Shown here: in pieces, positions 56,301 through 64,000 of the stretch
Layout of the letters: each line of letters starts with the position of its first letter
Position numbering within the stretch: the first letter of the stretch is position 1
Assembly: GCF_029852145.1 (NCBI RefSeq)
Contig: NC_079973.1
Span: 372,001 to 436,000 of the forward strand
From: Microplitis mediator
Taxonomy: Eukaryota > Arthropoda > Insecta > Hymenoptera > Braconidae
Direction: 5' to 3'
Length of the DNA stretch: 64,000 bases
Notes under the pieces: model-generated
What the model was told of the DNA's origin: nothing
What the model saw: only the letters and a program-made list of their open reading frames with translations
Database searches by the model: none
Program-made: the position numbers and the translations under genes

Positions 56301-59300
56301 TACAAATTCTATATAAAATTTATACCCATAGTAATACCATACAAATTCTATATAAAATTTATACCCATAGTAATACCATACAAATTCTATATAAAATTTA
56401 TACCCATAGTAATACCATACAAATTCTATATAAAATTTATACCCATAGTAATACCATACAAATTCTATATAAAATTTATACCCATAGTAATACCATACAA
56501 ATTCTATATAAAATTTATACCCATAGTAATACCATACAAATTCTATATAAAATTTATACCCATAGTAATACCATACAAATTCTATATAAAATTTATACCC
56601 ATAGTAATACCATACAAATTCTATATAAAATTTATACCCATAGTAATACCATACAAATTCTATATAAAATTTATACCCATAGTAATACCATACAAATTCT
56701 ATATAAAATTTATACCCATAGTAATACCATACAAATTCTATATAAAATTTATACCCATAGTAATACCATACAAATTCTATATAAAATTTATACCCATAGT
56801 AATACCATACAAATTCTATATAAAATTTATACCCATAGTAATACCATACAAATTCTATATAAAATTTATACCCATAGTAATACCATACAAATTCTATATA
56901 AAATTTATACCCATAGTAATACCATACAAATTCTATATAAAATTTATACCCATAGTAATACCATACAAATTCTATATAAAATTTATACCCATAGTAATAC
57001 CATACAAATTCTATATAAAATTTATACCCATAGTAATACCATACAAATTCTATATAAAATTTATACCCATAGTAATACCATACAAATTCTATATAAAATT
57101 TATACCCATAGTAATACCATACAAATTCTATATAAAATTTATACCCATAGTAATACCATACAAATTCTATATAAAATTTATACCCATAGTAATACCATAC
57201 AAATTCTATATAAAATTTATACCCATAGTAATACCATACAAATTCTATATAAAATTTATACCCATAGTAATACCATACAAATTCTATATAAAATTTATAC
57301 CCATAGTAATACCATACAAATTCTATATAAAATTTATACCCATAGTAATACCATACAAATTCTATATAAAATTTATACCCATAGTAATACCATACAAATT
57401 CTATATAAAATTTATACCCATAGTAATACCATACAAATTCTATATAAAATTTATACCCATAGTAATACCATACAAATTCTATATAAAATTTATACCCATA
57501 GTAATACCATACAAATTCTATATAAAATTTATACCCATAGTAATACCATACAAATTCTATATAAAATTTATACCCATAGTAATACCATACAAATTCTATA
57601 TAAAATTTATACCCATAGTAATACCATACAAATTCTATATAAAATTTATACCCATAGTAATACCATACAAATTCTATATAAAATTTATACCCATAGTAAT
57701 ACCATACAAATTCTATATAAAATTTATACCCATAGTAATACCATACAAATTCTATATAAAATTTATACCCATAGTAATACCATACAAATTCTATATAAAA
57801 TTTATACCCATAGTAATACCATACAAATTCTATATAAAATTTATACCCATAGTAATACCATACAAATTCTATATAAAATTTATACCCATAGTAATACCAT
57901 ACAAATTCTATATAAAATTTATACCCATAGTAATACCATACAAATTCTATATAAAATTTATACCCATAGTAATACCATACAAATTCTATATAAAATTTAT
58001 ACCCATAGTAATACCATACAAATTCTATATAAAATTTATACCCATAGTAATACCATACAAATTCTATATAAAATTTATACCCATAGTAATACCATACAAA
58101 TTCTATATAAAATTTATACCCATAGTAATACCATACAAATTCTATATAAAATTTATACCCATAGTAATACCATACAAATTCTATATAAAATTTATACCCA
58201 TAGTAATACCATACAAATTCTATATAAAATTTATACCCATAGTAATACCATACAAATTCTATATAAAATTTATACCCATAGTAATACCATACAAATTCTA
58301 TATAAAATTTATACCCATAGTAATACCATACAAATTCTATATAAAATTTATACCCATAGTAATACCATACAAATTCTATATAAAATTTATACCCATAGTA
58401 ATACCATACAAATTCTATATAAAATTTATACCCATAGTAATACCATACAAATTCTATATAAAATTTATACCCATAGTAATACCATACAAATTCTATATAA
58501 AATTTATACCCATAGTAATACCATACAAATTCTATATAAAATTTATACCCATAGTAATACCATACAAATTCTATATAAAATTTATACCCATAGTAATACC
58601 ATACAAATTCTATATAAAATTTATACCCATAGTAATACCATACAAATTCTATATAAAATTTATACCCATAGTAATACCATACAAATTCTATATAAAATTT
58701 ATACCCATAGTAATACCATACAAATTCTATATAAAATTTATACCCATAGTAATACCATACAAATTCTATATAAAATTTATACCCATAGTAATACCATACA
58801 AATTCTATATAAAATTTATACCCATAGTAATACCATACAAATTCTATATAAAATTTATACCCATAGTAATACCATACAAATTCTATATAAAATTTATACC
58901 CATAGTAATACCATACAAATTCTATATAAAATTTATACCCATAGTAATACCATACAAATTCTATATAAAATTTATACCCATAGTAATACCATACAAATTC
59001 TATATAAAATTTATACCCATAGTAATACCATACAAATTCTATATAAAATTTATACCCATAGTAATACCATACAAATTCTATATAAAATTTATACCCATAG
59101 TAATACCATACAAATTCTATATAAAATTTATACCCATAGTAATACCATACAAATTCTATATAAAATTTATACCCATAGTAATACCATACAAATTCTATAT
59201 AAAATTTATACCCATAGTAATACCATACAAATTCTATATAAAATTTATACCCATAGTAATACCATACAAATTCTATATAAAATTTATACCCATAGTAATA

Positions 59301-61000
59301 CCATACAAATTCTATATAAAATTTATACCCATAGTAATACCATACAAATTCTATATAAAATTTATACCCATAGTAATACCATACAAATTCTATATAAAAT
59401 TTATACCCATAGTAATACCATACAAATTCTATATAAAATTTATACCCATAGTAATACCATACAAATTCTATATAAAATTTATACCCATAGTAATACCATA
59501 CAAATTCTATATAAAATTTATACCCATAGTAATACCATACAAATTCTATATAAAATTTATACCCATAGTAATACCATACAAATTCTATATAAAATTTATA
59601 CCCATAGTAATACCATACAAATTCTATATAAAATTTATACCCATAGTAATACCATACAAATTCTATATAAAATTTATACCCATAGTAATACCATACAAAT
59701 TCTATATAAAATTTATACCCATAGTAATACCATACAAATTCTATATAAAATTTATACCCATAGTAATACCATACAAATTCTATATAAAATTTATACCCAT
59801 AGTAATACCATACAAATTCTATATAAAATTTATACCCATAGTAATACCATACAAATTCTATATAAAATTTATACCCATAGTAATACCATACAAATTCTAT
59901 ATAAAATTTATACCCATAGTAATACCATACAAATTCTATATAAAATTTATACCCATAGTAATACCATACAAATTCTATATAAAATTTATACCCATAGTAA
60001 TACCATACAAATTCTATATAAAATTTATACCCATAGTAATACCATACAAATTCTATATAAAATTTATACCCATAGTAATACCATACAAATTCTATATAAA
60101 ATTTATACCCATAGTAATACCATACAAATTCTATATAAAATTTATACCCATAGTAATACCATACAAATTCTATATAAAATTTATACCCATAGTAATACCA
60201 TACAAATTCTATATAAAATTTATACCCATAGTAATACCATACAAATTCTATATAAAATTTATACCCATAGTAATACCATACAAATTCTATATAAAATTTA
60301 TACCCATAGTAATACCATACAAATTCTATATAAAATTTATACCCATAGTAATACCATACAAATTCTATATAAAATTTATACCCATAGTAATACCATACAA
60401 ATTCTATATAAAATTTATACCCATAGTAATACCATACAAATTCTATATAAAATTTATACCCATAGTAATACCATACAAATTCTATATAAAATTTATACCC
60501 ATAGTAATACCATACAAATTCTATATAAAATTTATACCCATAGTAATACCATACAAATTCTATATAAAATTTATACCCATAGTAATACCATACAAATTCT
60601 ATATAAAATTTATACCCATAGTAATACCATACAAATTCTATATAAAATTTATACCCATAGTAATACCATACAAATTCTATATAAAATTTATACCCATAGT
60701 AATACCATACAAATTCTATATAAAATTTATACCCATAGTAATACCATACAAATTCTATATAAAATTTATACCCATAGTAATACCATACAAATTCTATATA
60801 AAATTTATACCCATAGTAATACCATACAAATTCTATATAAAATTTATACCCATAGTAATACCATACAAATTCTATATAAAATTTATACCCATAGTAATAC
60901 CATACAAATTCTATATAAAATTTATACCCATAGTAATACCATACAAATTCTATATAAAATTTATACCCATAGTAATACCATACAAATTCTATATAAAATT
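38347..61000 (+). repeat. Satellite array, 39-base unit, ~578 copies
   Basis: A clean unit lies at 38393-38431; it starts TAATACCATACAAATTCTAT and continues with ATAAAATTTATACCCATAG. Composition per unit is 18 A, 13 T, 7 C and 1 G. The array covers 22,654 positions including 100 N. Units appear identical by eye except at a few sites: loss of one C near 46771, an extra T near 47421, a scrambled unit at 48265-48295, an extra G at 50513, and loss of one C near 50771 and 51180. Because 39 is a multiple of 3, one frame on each strand is open through the array (IPYKFYIKFIPIV per unit on plus; WYYYGYKFYIEFV on minus), producing apparent proteins of more than 2,800 residues that are not real genes. 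Confidence 0.98.
50785..50884. other. 100-N assembly gap inside the satellite
   Basis: Exactly 100 N, the conventional size for a gap of unknown length. The copy number of the satellite is therefore a minimum or arbitrary. Confidence 0.99.
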
Positions 61001-61120
61001 CTCATTAGTTTTATATCAATTTTCTATGGATTTTCTATCGATTTTCTATGACAGCAACAAGTTTTAGTTTTCTGTCAATTTTCTATGGATTTTCTATCGA
61101 TTTTCCATGACAGCAACAGG
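61001..61120 (+). repeat. 59-base minisatellite, right flank of the array
   Basis: CAGCAACA at 61052 and 61111 are 59 bases apart with the same intervening TTTTCTATGGATTTTCTATC words as the left flank. The array is thus bracketed by units of one older repeat in one orientation. Confidence 0.75.
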
Positions 61121-61196
61121 AATTTCACTGGCGATAATTCTATTTTTTTTCTACAACATCGAGTGCTGGGTCCATACTTCCTATGGGATTGCTATG
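61121..61196 (+). repeat. Right copy of the GATAATTCTA..GAGTGCTGGGTCCAT block
   Basis: GGCGATAATTCTATTTTTTT followed by ACAACATCGAGTGCTGGGTC corresponds to 37320-37372 on the other side of the array, in the same orientation. Confidence 0.65.
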
Positions 61197-63717
61197 TGAT
61201 AGTTTTGGTGATCTAGAGGTTCCCTACTTGCGAGCATGAAACTGTGCCAATGTTCGGATCAGATTTTTTGGCTTAAATATCAAGGAAATTGATAATAAAC
61301 TTTTGTAGTCTTGTTCATGATAGTTGTCTATTTTTTAAATGATAATAATAAATATCACGTTATTAAAATAAATCAATACAGTAGTGCAGTAAATAATAAT
61401 ATGTGGCATAGAGTGTACGAGCATAATGACATTTAAACGGTGGAGATAATAGCGAGGTTGTTATCGGCAGCGTAACGCCGTTAATGTGACTCGCATCAGG
61501 TTTTCTAGGGTCGTGAGCACGCGAGTAAGCGGGACTCGGGCACGTTCGCCCTCGCTCGAAAAAATAACCGCAAAAAAATAACCGTGTCAGTGATCAGTGA
61601 ATAAGAATGAGAATGTAAAAAAAAGATAAAGAGAAAGAGAAAGACCGCGGGTAGTCAGGCTGATGGAAAATGAGAGATAAAAAAGCGGCACACGCCTTGC
61701 GGTGGCACAAGACGAGCGAGTGTGTGTCTGGACCAACAGCACTAACTGATACAGAGAGTTGAGCTGTGCAGCTTGCGCGTGGCTTTCTCTACGGATCACC
61801 CCGCCCACAATAATATATATATCTACCTATATAGTATTCATATGAATATGTATATGTATAGATATATATGTAGCAAGTAGAAGTAGCTCTGCATGACTAG
61901 GATCTCACTTAAACTCAACGTTATACTCCTTCAGCTCGATTCCTCAGGCATTTTAAACCCAAGACTAAACTGTGCGTGCGGAAGCCTCGATGTTCACTTT
62001 CAGTCTTCCATTCAACCGTATCAATAGAAAGGAAATCGATGAGTTTTATATTGGACATAAATTTTTAGAATTTTTATTCAAATCACTACTCCACATTTAT
62101 CGTGTCGTCTATTTTAAATAAATTCCGATAGTTAATTAACTTTTTTAAATAGAGCAGGTATAGACTCAAAAGTAATGAGGAGTTTGAGATTTAAATGACG
62201 ACAATTAATGGGGATTAGGCAATTGGTGATGCAAGGCGTTGATTAATCCGGCACAGCGAAAAATAAAAAAAGAGGACGAGTAATCGAGTAGTTGAAGTCA
62301 GCGTATCGGTTGGCTTAGGCGTGTAATTGATCCCGAGTCGGATAGTTGTAATAAATAATTTAATTGAAATAAAAAAATGTATAATTTCTCTTGGTTAATC
62401 ATCTCGTTTGGCTGTGTATGGCCAAGCGGCGAAATTGTCACCGCGATCCCACACTTTGTGAGAAAGAAAACGGGCGATTGATTCGTTAAGCTTATAGGTG
62501 GGTATTTAATGCTTCGGATAGATACTTACACTTCTATTAACGGTAAGCCTTGCTCTACATTCCTTTATATAGTCTTTTATATTTGTTAAAAAATATACCA
62601 TTTTATAAAATTACCTGATCGTTACACTCCGGTTGAATCTCCGAGTTTAAAAGGAGCTATCCTAAATCCTGCGAGGAGAAGACCTAAACTTTTCTCAACG
62701 ATCTAATCGCCAGGAGACTTGAGCTGTCTTCGATAAAGACCATCCACTAATTCTCATTTTCTCCGTACCTTGATCGGTCGACCTTGAGCTTAAATCTTCT
62801 CTGTAATCATCGACGAGAAAAATTTTTGTTGATTAAAATTATTTAGACTGATCGAGGGTTAAAAGGACTAGCGGATGCATGGACAATTAATAATTTGAAT
62901 CGGTCGGTAATAACTAAGGATGTCCATTAAATGAAGTTGTCTTGGTCGTTAAATAATTTTACATCATCAGTTAATAGGGTAAAAATAATCTTTGAAGGAA
63001 ACAGGATATTGCCGAAATGTTAGTGAGTATTGATGGAGTAAAATAATTATGGAAGTTAAATGTTGATGGGTGTTTAGTGTTGCCGAGTGTCGGTAGTTTG
63101 AAGAATAACGTTTCGCAAGTGTTGATGATGATGGGAAATCTGGTGAAACTTAAGTGTATCTGTGGAAATAAGTGTGTATCGAGCGTATTTAATACCTCCG
63201 GTAGACTCTGGATCATTTCACCTAACCAGGAATGTCAATGATCGTTATAATAATGTGAGGCAAGGAGAAGTTGTCGAGTGTTGGTTAGTCTGGCTGTTAA
63301 TTTTAAGATGTACTTTAATGCTTTAGACTCAAATTAAAATAAAAAAGGCTTTAATGATGCTGCTGACTGCTTATGCTGTGACATAAGATGTGTAAAGCGG
63401 GAAAGATTCTAGGCTTGTGATGTGTATTTACAGAGGTGATTCCAAGTCCAGGCGTCGTCGGGTCCATAAACGAGATGGAGACCAGGGGAAAATAATTGTA
63501 TCGTATCGAGTCTACTCTCCGCGGACTATACTTTGCTCTGTGTACGATGACGAGTGAAAGTGAAGTATCATATCTCTGTGGGCAATGTTAAGCCACGCGC
63601 CCTCCTCTATCATGTCCGAGAGTTTACGAGCACATGCTCTACTCACGCATTTGTACAGATGCGAGCTCATGTATTTGGTTGTTCATAAAGATGATGGTTT
63701 GATTTTTTCTTTTTTTA
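61197..63717. other. Gene-free DNA; GC-richer patch at 61440-61810
   Basis: No gene is supported. The 61440-61810 patch has many CpG dinucleotides (TAACGCCGTTAA, CACGCGAGTAAGCGGGACTC) and could be a promoter or regulatory region. Minus-strand frames at 61587-61808 and 62971-63216 lack recognisable content. Confidence 0.35.
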
Positions 63718-64000
63718 GCTTCCCGCTAAGAAAATTGTAAATTTTCAAAAATTCGGGAAGTTATTGGTTTTGGTCCGATTTGCAAAAACCGAATTTCTAT
63801 CAAATTTGGACGTTTTGAGGTTCTAGGAAGCTATCCTGACTAATTTCACGATGATGTCCGAGTGTATGTATGTACGTACGTATGTATGTATGTAAATATT
63901 CATAACTCTTGAACGAATAAACCGATTTTGATCGTTGAGGTGTCATTCGACGCGGCTTGTTAATGTCTTGAAGCCGTAAAAATTTGAACTTAATCGGTAG
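63718..64000 (+). repeat. Dispersed repeat element, copy 2 (cut by window end)
   Basis: It starts CTTCCCGCTAAGAAAATTG, as at 37440, and follows copy 1 closely to the end of the window, including the hairpin CTTCCCG..CGGGAAG, the GTAT/GTAC run and CATTCGACGCGGCTTGTTAA. It confirms the element as an interspersed family; its right end is outside the window. Confidence 0.8.

Noticed and set aside
38347..61000. CRISPR array
   Set aside because: Repeats are contiguous with no spacers, and the window is an animal genome.
38347..61000. Telomeric repeat
   Set aside because: The unit is 39 bases, does not contain TTAGG-type arrays, and unique DNA follows on both sides.

Overview
The window looks like nuclear DNA of an insect, most likely a parasitoid wasp (Hymenoptera). 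That reading rests on the very AT-rich background, short introns of about 60-90 bases with GT..AG ends, an insect-type PP2A catalytic subunit, and abundant short inverted-repeat elements. The family-level guess is inference; eukaryote is certain from the spliced genes.

Left third (about 6.6-24.4 kb): five protein genes can be reconstructed exon by exon. They are a secreted C-type lectin-like protein (+, 6673-9603), the 5' half of the splicing/elongation factor HTATSF1 (-, 11240-10096, no 3' end found), the mitochondrial carrier SLC25A16 (+, 14025-16020), the PP2A catalytic subunit mts (-, 21559-19353) and the PP1 regulator sds22/PPP1R7 (-, 24410-22945). mts and sds22 lie in the same orientation about 1.4 kb apart. 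Each gene other than HTATSF1 has a complete reading frame whose exons join in phase. Two further coding traces are weak: an open segment at 4596-4798, and a duplicated promoter/first-exon-like unit at 11.7-13.3 kb.

Between and within genes are several non-coding mobile elements recognised by inverted ends. They lie at 1247-1518, 12359-12569, 13344-13421, 14676-14910 (in an SLC25A16 intron), 17058-17354, 24784-25320 and 31310-32040; the last two have clear TA target duplications. A 183-base tandem duplication lies at 25330-25710.

Middle (about 25.7-37.2 kb): no gene can be supported. The sequence holds simple repeats and patches of higher GC that could be regulatory or intronic.

Right (37.2-64.0 kb): a 22.65-kb satellite array of a 39-base unit (38347-61000, about 578 copies, interrupted by a 100-N assembly gap) dominates. 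It sits inside a short 59-base minisatellite, present on both sides, which in turn sits within a dispersed repeat. A second copy of that dispersed repeat starts at 63718 and runs off the end. Both strands of the array have one uninterrupted reading frame only because 39 is divisible by 3; these are not genes.

The strongest points for follow-up are the satellite and its nested origin, the HTATSF1 gene that stops inside its first RRM, and the duplicated first-exon-like unit with a conserved 13-bp hairpin.
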